64,000 bases of DNA from Rebecca billardiae RCC1528. Its lineage: Eukaryota; Haptophyta. Position numbers and translations under genes: made by a program. Of the stretch, positions 12,301 to 27,300 are shown piece after piece. The stretch is from positions 1,550,001-1,614,000 of the forward strand of contig OZ251226.1 in NCBI GenBank assembly GCA_965240325.2, in the 5' to 3' direction. Each line of letters begins with the position of its first letter. Position 1 is the stretch's first letter. The notes under the pieces are model-generated. The model was not told the DNA's origin, searched no databases, and saw only the letters and a program-made list of their open reading frames with translations.

Positions 12301-15300
12301 CGGCAGCGTCCACGATCGCGTCGCACAACGGCGAGCGCACAAACCGAGCCAGCGCGTCGCCCGCGAGCTTCTTGCCAATCTCGGACACCTTCTCCTCCAC
12401 GGCGCGCATGTCCATCGACTTGGCCTGCGCAGAGCTCAGACCGAGGTGGCGCTCGAGCACCGTGCGCTTCCGCACGTCGCGAGACGCGCCCGCCGCCATG
12501 CTGCTCAGCTTCCGACCCTCGGACCAGAACTCGAGCTCGCTGTCCTCGTTGGACTCCTTCAGGAACGAGCGGAACGCGTCGTACGCCTGCGCGTCCTCAG
12601 TCAGACGCTCCAGGCTCGACTCAGAGTCGAGCGTCCACTTCAGACGAGTGAACAGCGCCTGCGCCGAGCGGAACTGACGCTCCTTCGCGCCCTCGTCCAC
12701 GTGCACCACGTCCGCCGCGAACGTCGACGGCTGCGCAGACGCCGGCATGCGCCGCGGCAGCAGCTCGCGCAGCGCCGACAGCGCCTGCTGCTCCTCCGCC
12801 GTCTGCTCCTCCGCGCACGACAGCACGCCCAGCGAGTACCGGTACTCGCCGTTCGTGTCCATCACCGGCGTGAGCGACAGGTCGTTCGTGAAGCGAGAGC
12901 CGTTCTTGCGGTAGTTCGTCACCTGCACGTGCAGCTCCTTCTTCTTGCGCAGCGCGCGCACCATCTTCGACACGATGTTCGGCTCCGTCCGGTCGCCCTG
13001 CAAGAAGCGGCAGTTGCGGCCCTCCACCTCGTACTTCGGGTAGCCGGTCACGCGCGTGAAGCCGCCGTTGCAGTACATCACCGTCACGCCCGGCACCGTC
13101 ATGTCCGTGATCGCAACCGCGAGCGGCAGCTGATCGACGGCCGCCTTGAGCGCGCCCAGCCACGTGCCGTCGCCCACGCTCGGCACGCTGCCCGCGCTCA
13201 GCGCCTGCAGGATCTCCATCGTCGGCTGCGGAAGGCTGAAGCCGCCACCGCCGTCGCCCATGCCGCCCGCGCCGCCCATCGCACTCGGCGGCTGCTGCGC
13301 CGCCATGCCCATGCCCATGCCCATGCCCGGCGCCATCGACATGCGCGGCGCCATCGACATGCGCGAAGGCGGCGCGCCCGACGACATGCTCATCGACGCG
13401 CGCGGCGCCATCGCCGGGCTCATCGACATTGGCGGCGCCATCATCGGCGCCGCCATCGTCGGCGCCATCGGCGTCTCGTCGAACGGCAGGCTGCCGCCCG
13501 AGATCTCCGCCATCATCTCGTCGTGGTGGTCCGCGTAGCGGTCGGCGCCCTGCATGTCGAGCGCGGTCGGCGGCATCGCGGCGGTCGTCTCGAGCGCCTG
13601 CTTCAGCAGCTCGTCCTCCGTCTTGCCCATCTCCGCCGGCAGACGCTCCTTGCGGTGCTTCGGGCCCACCTGATCCGAGCGGTGCGACACCTCCACCTCC
13701 GACGGCAGCAGCTGCAGCAGCTGACCCAGCTTCGCCAACCGCTCCTTCAGGTCGCTCCCGCCGCCAACCTCGAACTGCACGCCAAAGCACAGGCGGTACA
13801 CGCCGTTCGAGTCGTGCACCGGACGCATCGACAGCAGGTTCTGGAACGTCTCGCCGTTCTTGCGGTAGTTGGTGATCTTCACGAAGCAGTCCGCGCCGCG
13901 GCGGAGCGTGTCCTGGATGATCGCCACAGACGCCGGCTCCGTGCGCGGGCCCTGCAAGAACCGGCAGTTCCGACCCTGCGCCTCGTGCTTCGCAAAGCCC
14001 GTCACGCGGCAGAACTCGCGGTTCACAAACAGCATCGGGTTGCCCGGCATCGCCATGTCCGACAGCACGATGCACGCCTTGAACGTCTCCGCGAACGCGA
14101 CGAACGAGTGGATGAAGCCAGCCAGGTCCTCCGGAACCTTGTACTTGTCCCAGATCAGGTCCTTGCGCTGCTTGATGCGCTGGCCCGCCACGGCAGCGTC
14201 CACGATCGCGTCGCACAACGGCGAGCGCACAAACCGAGCCAGCGCGTCGCCCGCGAGCTTCTTGCCAATCTCGGACACCTTCTCCTCCACGGCGCGCATG
14301 TCCATCGACTTGGCCTGCGCAGAGCTCAGACCGAGGTGGCGCTCGAGCACCGTGCGCTTCCGCACGTCGCGAGACGCGCCCGCCGCCATGCTGCTCAGCT
14401 TCCGACCCTCGGACCAGAACTCGAGCTCGCTGTCCTCGTTGGACTCCTTCAGGAACGAGCGGAACGCGTCGTACGCCTGCGCGTCCTCAGTCAGACGCTC
14501 CAGGCTCGACTCAGAGTCGAGCGTCCACTTCAGACGAGTGAAGAGCGCCTGCGCCGAGCGGAACTGACGCTCCTTCGCGCCCTCGTCCACGTGCACCACG
14601 TCCGCCGCGAACGTCGACGGCTGCGCAGACGCCGGCATGCGCCGCGGCAGCAGCTCGCGCAGCGCCGACAGCGCCTGCTGCTCCTCCGCCGTCTGCTCCT
14701 CCGCGCACGACAGCACGCCCAGCGAGTACCGGTACTCGCCGTTCGTGTCCATCACCGGCGTGAGCGACAGGTCGTTCGTGAAGCGAGAGCCGTTCTTGCG
14801 GTAGTTCGTCACCTGCACGTGCAGCTCCTTCTTCTTGCGCAGCGCGCGCACCATCTTCGACACGATGTTCGGCTCCGTCCGGTCGCCCTGCAAGAAGCGG
14901 CAGTTGCGGCCCTCCACCTCGTACTTCGGGTAGCCGGTCACGCGCGTGAAGCCGCCGTTGCAGTACATCACCGTCACGCCCGGCACCGTCATGTCCGTGA
15001 TCGCAACCGCGAGCGGCAGCTGATCGACGGCCGCCTTGAGCGCGCCCAGCCACGTGCCGTCGCCCACGCTCGGCACGCTGCCCGCGCTCAGCGCCTGCAG
15101 GATCTCCATCGTCGGCTGCGGAAGGCTGAAGCCGCCACCGCCGTCGCCCATGCCGCCCGCGCCGCCCATCGCGCTCGGCGGCTGCTGCGCCGCCATGCCC
15201 ATGCCCATGCCCATGCCCGGCGCCATCGACATGCGCGGCGCCATCGACATGCGCGAAGGTGGCGCGCTCGACGACATGCTCATCGACGCGCGCGGCGCCA

Positions 15301-18300
15301 TCGCTGGGCTCATCGACATCGGCGGCGCCATCATCGGCGCCGCCATCGTCGGCGCCATCGGCGTCTCGTCGAACGGCAGGCTGCCGCCCGAGATCTCCGC
15401 CATCATCTCGTCGTGGTGGTCCGCGTAGCGGTCGGCGCCCTGCATGTCGAGCGCGGTCGGCGGCATCGCGGCGGTCGTCTCGAGCGCCTGCTTCAGCAGC
15501 TCGTCCTCCGTCTTGCCCATCTCCGCCGGCAGACGCTCCTTGCGGTGCTTCGGGCCCACCTGATCCGAGCGGTGCGACACCTCCACCTCCGACGGCAGCA
15601 GCTGCAGCAGCTGACCCAGCTTCGCCAACCGCTCCTTCAGGTCGCTCCCGCCGCCAACCTCGAACTGCACGCCAAAGCACAGGCGGTACACGCCGTTCGA
15701 GTCGTGCACCGGACGCATCGACAGCAGGTTCTGGAACGTCTCGCCGTTCTTGCGGTAGTTGGTGATCTTCACGAAGCAGTCCGCGCCGCGGCGGAGCGTG
15801 TCCTGGATGATCGCCACAGACGCCGGCTCCGTGCGCGGGCCCTGCAAGAACCGGCAGTTCCGACCCTGCGCCTCGTGCTTCGCAAAGCCCGTCACGCGGC
15901 AGAACTCGCGGTTCACAAACAGCATCGGGTTGCCCGGCATCGCCATGTCCGACAGCACGATGCACGCCTTGAACGTCTCCGCGAACGCGACGAACGAGTG
16001 GATGAAGCCAGCCAGGTCCTCCGGAACCTTGTACTTGTCCCAGATCAGGTCCTTGCGCTGCTTGATGCGCTGGCCCGCCACGGCAGCGTCCACGATCGCG
16101 TCGCACAACGGCGAGCGCACAAACCGAGCCAGCGCGTCGCCCGCGAGCTTCTTGCCAATCTCGGACACCTTCTCCTCCACGGCGCGCATGTCCATCGACT
16201 TGGCCTGCGCAGAGCTCAGACCGAGGTGGCGCTCGAGCACCGTGCGCTTCCGCACGTCGCGAGACGCGCCCGCCGCCATGCTGCTCAGCTTCCGACCCTC
16301 GGACCAGAACTCGAGCTCGCTGTCCTCGTTGGACTCCTTCAGGAACGAGCGGAACGCGTCGTACGCCTGCGCGTCCTCAGTCAGACGCTCCAGGCTCGAC
16401 TCAGAGTCGAGCGTCCACTTCAGACGAGTGAACAGCGCCTGCGCCGAGCGGAACTGACGCTCCTTCGCGCCCTCGTCCACGTGCACCACGTCCGCCGCGA
16501 ACGTCGACGGCTGCGCAGACGCCGGCATGCGCCGCGGCAGCAGCTCGCGCAGCGCCGACAGCGCCTGCTGCTCCTCCGCCGTCTGCTCCTCCGCGCACGA
16601 CAGCACGCCCAGCGAGTACCGGTACTCGCCGTTCGTGTCCATCACCGGCGTGAGCGACAGGTCGTTCGTGAAGCGAGAGCCGTTCTTGCGGTAGTTCGTC
16701 ACCTGCACGTGCAGCTCCTTCTTCTTGCGCAGCGCGCGCACCATCTTCGACACGATGTTCGGCTCCGTCCGGTCGCCCTGCAAGAAGCGGCAGTTGCGGC
16801 CCTCCACCTCGTACTTCGGGTAGCCGGTCACGCGCGTGAAGCCGCCGTTGCAGTACATCACCGTCACGCCCGGCACCGTCATGTCCGTGATCGCAACCGC
16901 GAGCGGCAGCTGATCGACGGCCGCCTTGAGCGCGCCCAGCCACGTGCCGTCGCCCACGCTCGGCACGCTGCCCGCGCTCAGCGCCTGCAGGATCTCCATC
17001 GTCGGCTGCGGAAGGCTGAAGCCGCCACCGCCGTCGCCCATGCCGCCCGCGCCGCCCATCGCGCTCGGCGGCTGCTGCGCCGCCATGCCCATGCCCATGC
17101 CCATGCCCGGCGCCATCGACATGCGCGAAGGCGGCGCGCCCGACGACATGCTCATCGACGCGCGCGGCGCCATCGCCGGGCTCATCGACATCGGCGCCGC
17201 CATCATCGGCGCCGCCATCGTCGGCGCCATCGGCGTCTCGTCGAACGGCAGGCTGCCGCCCGAGATCTCCGCCATCATCTCGTCGTGGTGGTCCGCGTAG
17301 CGGTCGGCGCCCTGCATGTCGAGCGCGGTCGGCGGCATCGCGGCGGTCGTCTCGAGCGCCTGCTTCAGCAGCTCGTCCTCCGTCTTGCCCATCTCCGCCG
17401 GCAGACGCTCCTTGCGGTGCTTCGGGCCCACCTGATCCGAGCGGTGCGACACCTCCACCTCCGACGGCAGCAGCTGCAGCAGCTGACCCAGCTTCGCCAA
17501 CCGCTCCTTCAGGTCGCTCCCGCCGCCAACCTCGAACTGCACGCCAAAGCACAGGCGGTACACGCCGTTCGAGTCGTGCACCGGACGCATCGACAGCAGG
17601 TTCTGGAACGTCTCGCCGTTCTTGCGGTAGTTGGTGATCTTCACGAAGCAGTCCGCGCCGCGGCGGAGCGTGTCCTGGATGATCGCCACAGACGCCGGCT
17701 CCGTGCGCGGGCCCTGCAAGAACCGGCAGTTCCGACCCTGCGCCTCGTGCTTCGCAAAGCCCGTCACGCGGCAGAACTCGCGGTTCACAAACAGCATCGG
17801 GTTGCCCGGCATCGCCATGTCCGACAGCACGATGCACGCCTTGAACGTCTCCGCGAACGCGACGAACGAGTGGATGAAGCCAGCCAGGTCCTCCGGAACC
17901 TTGTACTTGTCCCAGATCAGGTCCTTGCGCTGCTTGATGCGCTGGCCCGCCACGGCAGCGTCCACGATCGCGTCGCACAACGGCGAGCGCACAAACCGAG
18001 CCAGCGCGTCGCCCGCGAGCTTCTTGCCAATCTCGGACACCTTCTCCTCCACGGCGCGCATGTCCATCGACTTGGCCTGCGCAGAGCTCAGACCGAGGTG
18101 GCGCTCGAGCACCGTGCGCTTCCGCACGTCGCGAGACGCGCCCGCCGCCATGCTGCTCAGCTTCCGACCCTCGGACCAGAACTCGAGCTCGCTGTCCTCG
18201 TTGGACTCCTTCAGGAACGAGCGGAACGCGTCGTACGCCTGCGCGTCCTCAGTCAGACGCTCCAGGCTCGACTCAGAGTCGAGCGTCCACTTCAGACGAG

Positions 18301-21300
18301 TGAAGAGCGCCTGCGCCGAGCGGAACTGACGCTCCTTCGCGCCCTCGTCCACGTGCACCACGTCCGCCGCGAACGTCGACGGCTGCGCAGACGCCGGCAT
18401 GCGCCGCGGCAGCAGCTCGCGCAGCGCCGACAGCGCCTGCTGCTCCTCCGCCGTCTGCTCCTCCGCGCACGACAGCACGCCCAGCGAGTACCGGTACTCG
18501 CCGTTCGTGTCCATCACCGGCGTGAGCGACAGGTCGTTCGTGAAGCGAGAGCCGTTCTTGCGGTAGTTCGTCACCTGCACGTGCAGCTCCTTCTTCTTGC
18601 GCAGCGCGCGCACCATCTTCGACACCATGTTCGGCTCCGTCCGGTCGCCCTGCAAGAAGCGGCAGTTGCGGCCCTCCACCTCGTACTTCGGGTAGCCGGT
18701 CACGCGCGTGAAGCCGCCGTTGCAGTACATCACCGTCACGCCCGGCACCGTCATGTCCGTGATCGCAACCGCGAGCGGCAGCTGATCGACGGCCGCCTTG
18801 AGCGCGCCCAGCCACGTGCCGTCGCCCACGCTCGGCACGCTGCCCGCGCTCAGCGCCTGCAGGATCTCCATCGTCGGCTGCGGAAGGCTGAAGCCGCCAC
18901 CGCCGTCGCCCATGCCGCCCGCGCCGCCCATCGCGCTCGGCGGCTGCTGCGCCGCCATGCCCATGCCCATGCCCATGCCCGGCGCCATCGACATGCGCGG
19001 CGCCATCGACATGCGCGAAGGCGGCGCGCCCGACGACATGCTCATCGACGCGCGCGGCGCCATCGCCGGGCTCATCGACATTGGCGGCGCCATCATCGGC
19101 GCCGCCATCGTCGGCGCCATCGGCGTCTCGTCGAACGGCAGGCTGCCGCCCGAGATCTCCGCCATCATCTCGTCGTGGTGGTCCGCGTAGCGGTCGGCGC
19201 CCTGCATGTCGAGCGCGGTCGGCGGCATCGCGGCGGTCGTCTCGAGCGCCTGCTTCAGCAGCTCGTCCTCCGTCTTGCCCATCTCCGCCGGCAGACGCTC
19301 CTTGCGGTGCTTCGGGCCCACCTGATCCGAGCGGTGCGACACCTCCACCTCCGACGGCAGCAGCTGCAGCAGCTGACCCAGCTTCGCCAACCGCTCCTTC
19401 AGGTCGCTCCCGCCGCCAACCTCGAACTGCACGCCAAAGCACAGGCGGTACACGCCGTTCGAGTCGTGCACCGGACGCATCGACAGCAGGTTCTGGAACG
19501 TCTCGCCGTTCTTGCGGTAGTTGGTGATCTTCACGAAGCAGTCCGCGCCGCGGCGGAGCGTGTCCTGGATGATCGCCACAGACGCCGGCTCCGTGCGCGG
19601 GCCCTGCAAGAACCGGCAGTTCCGACCCTGCGCCTCGTGCTTCGCAAAGCCCGTCACGCGGCAGAACTCGCGGTTCACAAACAGCATCGGGTTGCCCGGC
19701 ATCGCCATGTCCGACAGCACGATGCACGCCTTGAACGTCTCCGCGAACGCGACGAACGAGTGGATGAAGCCAGCCAGGTCCTCCGGAACCTTGTACTTGT
19801 CCCAGATCAGCTCCTTGCGCTGCTTGATGCGCTGGCCCGCCACGGCAGCGTCCACGATCGCGTCGCACAACGGCGAGCGCACAAACCGAGCCAGCGCGTC
19901 GCCCGCGAGCTTCTTGCCAATCTCGGACACCTTCTCCTCCACGGCGCGCATGTCCATCGACTTGGCCTGCGCAGAGCTCAGACCGAGGTGGCGCTCGAGC
20001 ACCGTGCGCTTCCGCACGTCGCGAGACGCGCCCGCCGCCATGCTGCTCAGCTTCCGACCCTCGGACCAGAACTCGAGCTCGCTGTCCTCGTTGGACTCCT
20101 TCAGGAACGAGCGGAACGCGTCGTACGCCTGCGCGTCCTCAGTCAGACGCTCCAGGCTCGACTCAGAGTCGAGCGTCCACTTCAGACGAGTGAACAGCGC
20201 CTGCGCCGAGCGGAACTGACGCTCCTTCGCGCCCTCGTCCACGTGCACCACGTCCGCCGCGAACGTCGACGGCTGCGCAGACGCCGGCATGCGCCGCGGC
20301 AGCAGCTCGCGCAGCGCCGACAGCGCCTGCTGCTCCTCCGCCGTCTGCTCCTCCGCGCACGACAGCACGCCCAGCGAGTACCGGTACTCGCCGTTCGTGT
20401 CCATCACCGGCGTGAGCGACAGGTCGTTCGTGAAGCGAGAGCCGTTCTTGCGGTAGTTCGTCACCTGCACGTGCAGCTCCTTCTTCTTGCGCAGCGCGCG
20501 CACCATCTTCGACACCATGTTCGGCTCCGTCCGGTCGCCCTGCAAGAAGCGGCAGTTGCGGCCCTCCACCTCGTACTTCGGGTAGCCGGTCACGCGCGTG
20601 AAGCCGCCGTTGCAGTACATCACCGTCACGCCCGGCACCGTCATGTCCGTGATCGCAACCGCGAGCGGCAGCTGATCGACGGCCGCCTTGAGCGCGCCCA
20701 GCCACGTGCCGTCGCCCACGCTCGGCACGCTGCCCGCGCTCAGCGCCTGCAGGATCTCCATCGTCGGCTGCGGAAGGCTGAAGCCGCCACCGCCGTCGCC
20801 CATGCCGCCCGCGCCGCCCATCGCGCTCGGCGGCTGCTGCGCCGCCATGCCCATGCCCATGCCCATGCCCGGCGCCATCGACATGCGCGGCGCCATCGAC
20901 ATGCGCGAAGGCGGCGCGCCCGACGACATGCTCATCGACGCGCGCGGCGCCATCGCCGGGCTCATCGACATTGGCGGCGCCATCATCGGCGCCGCCATCG
21001 TCGGCGCCATCGGCGTCTCGTCGAACGGCAGGCTGCCGCCCGAGATCTCCGCCATCATCTCGTCGTGGTGGTCCGCGTAGCGGTCGGCGCCCTGCATGTC
21101 GAGCGCGGTCGGCGGCATCGCGGCGGTCGTCTCGAGCGCCTGCTTCAGCAGCTCGTCCTCCGTCTTGCCCATCTCCGCCGGCAGACGCTCCTTGCGGTGC
21201 TTCGGGCCCACCTGATCCGAGCGGTGCGACACCTCCACCTCCGACGGCAGCAGCTGCAGCAGCTGACCCAGCTTCGCCAACCGCTCCTTCAGGTCGCTCC

Positions 21301-24300
21301 CGCCGCCAACCTCGAACTGCACGCCAAAGCACAGGCGGTACACGCCGTTCGAGTCGTGCACCGGACGCATCGACAGCAGGTTCTGGAACGTCTCGCCGTT
21401 CTTGCGGTAGTTGGTGATCTTCACGAAGCAGTCCGCGCCGCGGCGGAGCGTGTCCTGGATGATCGCCACAGACGCCGGCTCCGTGCGCGGGCCCTGCAAG
21501 AACCGGCAGTTCCGACCCTGCGCCTCGTGCTTCGCAAAGCCCGTCACGCGGCAGAACTCGCGGTTCACAAACAGCATCGGGTTGCCCGGCATCGCCATGT
21601 CCGACAGCACGATGCACGCCTTGAACGTCTCCGCGAACGCGACGAACGAGTGGATGAAGCCAGCCAGGTCCTCCGGAACCTTGTACTTGTCCCAGATCAG
21701 GTCCTTGCGCTGCTTGATGCGCTGGCCCGCCACGGCAGCGTCCACGATCGCGTCGCACAACGGCGAGCGCACAAACCGAGCCAGCGCGTCGCCCGCGAGC
21801 TTCTTGCCAATCTCGGACACCTTCTCCTCCACGGCGCGCATGTCCATCGACTTGGCCTGCGCAGAGCTCAGACCGAGGTGGCGCTCGAGCACCGTGCGCT
21901 TCCGCACGTCGCGAGACGCGCCCGCCGCCATGCTGCTCAGCTTCCGACCCTCGGACCAGAACTCGAGCTCGCTGTCCTCGTTGGACTCCTTCAGGAACGA
22001 GCGGAACGCGTCGTACGCCTGCGCGTCCTCAGTCAGACGCTCCAGGCTCGACTCAGAGTCGAGCGTCCACTTCAGACGAGTGAACAGCGCCTGCGCCGAG
22101 CGGAACTGACGCTCCTTCGCGCCCTCGTCCACGTGCACCACGTCCGCCGCGAACGTCGACGGCTGCGCAGACGCCGGCATGCGCCGCGGCAGCAGCTCGC
22201 GCAGCGCCGACAGCGCCTGCTGCTCCTCCGCCGTCTGCTCCTCCGCGCACGACAGCACGCCCAGCGAGTACCGGTACTCGCCGTTCGTGTCCATCACCGG
22301 CGTGAGCGACAGGTCGTTCGTGAAGCGAGAGCCGTTCTTGCGGTAGTTCGTCACCTGCACGTGCAGCTCCTTCTTCTTGCGCAGCGCGCGCACCATCTTC
22401 GACACCATGTTCGGCTCCGTCCGGTCGCCCTGCAAGAAGCGGCAGTTGCGGCCCTCCACCTCGTACTTCGGGTAGCCGGTCACGCGCGTGAAGCCGCCGT
22501 TGCAGTACATCACCGTCACGCCCGGCACCGTCATGTCCGTGATCGCAACCGCGAGCGGCAGCTGATCGACGGCCGCCTTGAGCGCGCCCAGCCACGTGCC
22601 GTCGCCCACGCTCGGCACGCTGCCCGCGCTCAGCGCCTGCAGGATCTCCATCGTCGGCTGCGGAAGGCTGAAGCCGCCACCGCCGTCGCCCATGCCGCCC
22701 GCGCCGCCCATCGCGCTCGGCGGCTGCTGCGCCGCCATGCCCATGCCCATGCCCATGCCCGGCGCCATCGACATGCGCGGCGCCATCGACATGCGCGAAG
22801 GCGGCGCGCCCGACGACATGCTCATCGACGCGCGCGGCGCCATCGCCGGGCTCATCGACATTGGCGGCGCCATCATCGGCGCCGCCATCGTCGGCGCCAT
22901 CGGCGTCTCGTCGAACGGCAGGCTGCCGCCCGAGATCTCCGCCATCATCTCGTCGTGGTGGTCCGCGTAGCGGTCGGCGCCCTGCATGTCGAGCGCGGTC
23001 GGCGGCATCGCGGCGGTCGTCTCGAGCGCCTGCTTCAGCAGCTCGTCCTCCGTCTTGCCCATCTCCGCCGGCAGACGCTCCTTGCGGTGCTTCGGGCCCA
23101 CCTGATCCGAGCGGTGCGACACCTCCACCTCCGACGGCAGCAGCTGCAGCAGCTGACCCAGCTTCGCCAACCGCTCCTTCAGGTCGCTCCCGCCGCCAAC
23201 CTCGAACTGCACGCCAAAGCACAGGCGGTACACGCCGTTCGAGTCGTGCACCGGACGCATCGACAGCAGGTTCTGGAACGTCTCGCCGTTCTTGCGGTAG
23301 TTGGTGATCTTCACGAAGCAGTCCGCGCCGCGGCGGAGCGTGTCCTGGATGATCGCCACAGACGCCGGCTCCGTGCGCGGGCCCTGCAAGAACCGGCAGT
23401 TCCGACCCTGCGCCTCGTGCTTCGCAAAGCCCGTCACGCGGCAGAACTCGCGGTTCACAAACAGCATCGGGTTGCCCGGCATCGCCATGTCCGACAGCAC
23501 GATGCACGCCTTGAACGTCTCCGCGAACGCGACGAACGAGTGGATGAAGCCAGCCAGGTCCTCTGGAACCTTGTACTTGTCCCAGATCAGGTCCTTGCGC
23601 TGCTTGATGCGCTGGCCCGCCACGGCAGCGTCCACGATCGCGTCGCACAACGGCGAGCGCACAAACCGAGCCAGCGCGTCGCCCGCGAGCTTCTTGCCAA
23701 TCTCGGACACCTTCTCCTCCACGGCGCGCATGTCCATCGACTTGGCCTGCGCAGAGCTCAGACCGAGGTGGCGCTCGAGCACCGTGCGCTTCCGCACGTC
23801 GCGAGACGCGCCCGCCGCCATGCTGCTCAGCTTCCGACCCTCGGACCAGAACTCGAGCTCGCTGTCCTCGTTGGACTCCTTCAGGAACGAGCGGAACGCG
23901 TCGTACGCCTGCGCGTCCTCAGTCAGACGCTCCAGGCTCGACTCAGAGTCGAGCGTCCACTTCAGACGAGTGAACAGCGCCTGCGCCGAGCGGAACTGAC
24001 GCTCCTTCGCGCCCTCGTCCACGTGCACCACGTCCGCCGCGAACGTCGACGGCTGCGCAGACGCCGGCATGCGCCGCGGCAGCAGCTCGCGCAGCGCCGA
24101 CAGCGCCTGCTGCTCCTCCGCCGTCTGCTCCTCCGCGCACGACAGCACGCCCAGCGAGTACCGGTACTCGCCGTTCGTGTCCATCACCGGCGTGAGCGAC
24201 AGGTCGTTCGTGAAGCGAGAGCCGTTCTTGCGGTAGTTCGTCACCTGCACGTGCAGCTCCTTCTTCTTGCGCAGCGCGCGCACCATCTTCGACACCATGT

Positions 24301-27300
24301 TCGGCTCCGTCCGGTCGCCCTGCAAGAAGCGGCAGTTGCGGCCCTCCACCTCGTACTTCGGGTAGCCGGTCACGCGCGTGAAGCCGCCGTTGCAGTACAT
24401 CACCGTCACGCCCGGCACCGTCATGTCCGTGATCGCAACCGCGAGCGGCAGCTGATCGACGGCCGCCTTGAGCGCGCCCAGCCACGTGCCGTCGCCCACG
24501 CTCGGCACGCTGCCCGCGCTCAGCGCCTGCAGGATCTCCATCGTCGGCTGCGGAAGGCTGAAGCCGCCACCGCCGTCGCCCATGCCGCCCGCGCCGCCCA
24601 TCGCGCTCGGCGGCTGCTGCGCCGCCATGCCCATGCCCATGCCCATGCCCGGCGCCATCGACATGCGCGGCGCCATCGACATGCGCGAAGGCGGCGCGCC
24701 CGACGACATGCTCATCGACGCGCGCGGCGCCATCGCCGGGCTCATCGACATTGGCGGCGCCATCATCGGCGCCGCCATCGTCGGCGCCATCGGCGTCTCG
24801 TCGAACGGCAGGCTGCCGCCCGAGATCTCCGCCATCATCTCGTCGTGGTGGTCCGCGTAGCGGTCGGCGCCCTGCATGTCGAGCGCGGTCGGCGGCATCG
24901 CGGCGGTCGTCTCGAGCGCCTGCTTCAGCAGCTCGTCCTCCGTCTTGCCCATCTCCGCCGGCAGACGCTCCTTGCGGTGCTTCGGGCCCACCTGATCCGA
25001 GCGGTGCGACACCTCCACCTCCGACGGCAGCAGCTGCAGCAGCTGACCCAGCTTCGCCAACCGCTCCTTCAGGTCGCTCCCGCCGCCAACCTCGAACTGC
25101 ACGCCAAAGCACAGGCGGTACACGCCGTTCGAGTCGTGCACCGGACGCATCGACAGCAGGTTCTGGAACGTCTCGCCGTTCTTGCGGTAGTTGGTGATCT
25201 TCACGAAGCAGTCCGCGCCGCGGCGGAGCGTGTCCTGGATGATCGCCACAGACGCCGGCTCCGTGCGCGGGCCCTGCAAGAACCGGCAGTTCCGACCCTG
25301 CGCCTCGTGCTTCGCAAAGCCCGTCACGCGGCAGAACTCGCGGTTCACAAACAGCATCGGGTTGCCCGGCATCGCCATGTCCGACAGCACGATGCACGCC
25401 TTGAACGTCTCCGCGAACGCGACGAACGAGTGGATGAAGCCAGCCAGGTCCTCCGGAACCTTGTACTTGTCCCAGATCAGCTCCTTGCGCTGCTTGATGC
25501 GCTGGCCCGCCACGGCAGCGTCCACGATCGCGTCGCACAACGGCGAGCGCACAAACCGAGCCAGCGCGTCGCCCGCGAGCTTCTTGCCAATCTCGGACAC
25601 CTTCTCCTCCACGGCGCGCATGTCCATCGACTTGGCCTGCGCAGAGCTCAGACCGAGGTGGCGCTCGAGCACCGTGCGCTTCCGCACGTCGCGAGACGCG
25701 CCCGCCGCCATGCTGCTCAGCTTCCGACCCTCGGACCAGAACTCGAGCTCGCTGTCCTCGTTGGACTCCTTCAGGAACGAGCGGAACGCGTCGTACGCCT
25801 GCGCGTCCTCAGTCAGACGCTCCAGGCTCGACTCAGAGTCGAGCGTCCACTTCAGACGAGTGAACAGCGCCTGCGCCGAGCGGAACTGACGCTCCTTCGC
25901 GCCCTCGTCCACGTGCACCACGTCCGCCGCGAACGTCGACGGCTGCGCAGACGCCGGCATGCGCCGCGGCAGCAGCTCGCGCAGCGCCGACAGCGCCTGC
26001 TGCTCCTCCGCCGTCTGCTCCTCCGCGCACGACAGCACGCCCAGCGAGTACCGGTACTCGCCGTTCGTGTCCATCACCGGCGTGAGCGACAGGTCGTTCG
26101 TGAAGCGAGAGCCGTTCTTGCGGTAGTTCGTCACCTGCACGTGCAGCTCCTTCTTCTTGCGCAGCGCGCGCACCATCTTCGACACGATGTTCGGCTCCGT
26201 CCGGTCGCCCTGCAAGAAGCGGCAGTTGCGGCCCTCCACCTCGTACTTCGGGTAGCCGGTCACGCGCGTGAAGCCGCCGTTGCAGTACATCACCGTCACG
26301 CCCGGCACCGTCATGTCCGTGATCGCAACCGCGAGCGGCAGCTGATCGACGGCCGCCTTGAGCGCGCCCAGCCACGTGCCGTCGCCCACGCTCGGCACGC
26401 TGCCCGCGCTCAGCGCCTGCAGGATCTCCATCGTCGGCTGCGGAAGGCTGAAGCCGCCACCGCCGTCGCCCATGCCGCCCGCGCCGCCCCTCGCGCTCGG
26501 CGGCTGCTGCGCCGCCATGCCCATGCCCATGCCCATGCCCGGCGCCATCGACATGCGCGGCGCCATCGACATGCGCGAAGGCGGCGCGCCCGACGACATG
26601 CTCATCGACGCGCGCGGCGCCATCGCCGGGCTCATCGACATTGGCGGCGCCATCATCGGCGCCGCCATCGTCGGCGCCATCGGCGTCTCGTCGAACGGCA
26701 GGCTGCCGCCCGAGATCTCCGCCATCATCTCGTCGTGGTGGTCCGCGTAGCGGTCGGCGCCCTGCATGTCGAGCGCGGTCGGCGGCATCGCGGCGGTCGT
26801 CTCGAGCGCCTGCTTCAGCAGCTCGTCCTCCGTCTTGCCCATCTCCGCCGGCAGACGCTCCTTGCGGTGCTTCGGGCCCACCTGATCCGAGCGGTGCGAC
26901 ACCTCCACCTCCGACGGCAGCAGCTGCAGCAGCTGACCCAGCTTCGCCAACCGCTCCTTCAGGTCGCTCCCGCCGCCAACCTCGAACTGCACGCCAAAGC
27001 ACAGGCGGTACACGCCGTTCGAGTCGTGCACCGGACGCATCGACAGCAGGTTCTGGAACGTCTCGCCGTTCTTGCGGTAGTTGGTGATCTTCACGAAGCA
27101 GTCCGCGCCGCGGCGGAGCGTGTCCTGGATGATCGCCACAGACGCCGGCTCCGTGCGCGGGCCCTGCAAGAACCGGCAGTTCCGACCCTGCGCCTCGTGC
27201 TTCGCAAAGCCCGTCACGCGGCAGAACTCGCGGTTCACAAACAGCATCGGGTTGCCCGGCATCGCCATGTCCGACAGCACGATGCACGCCTTGAACGTCT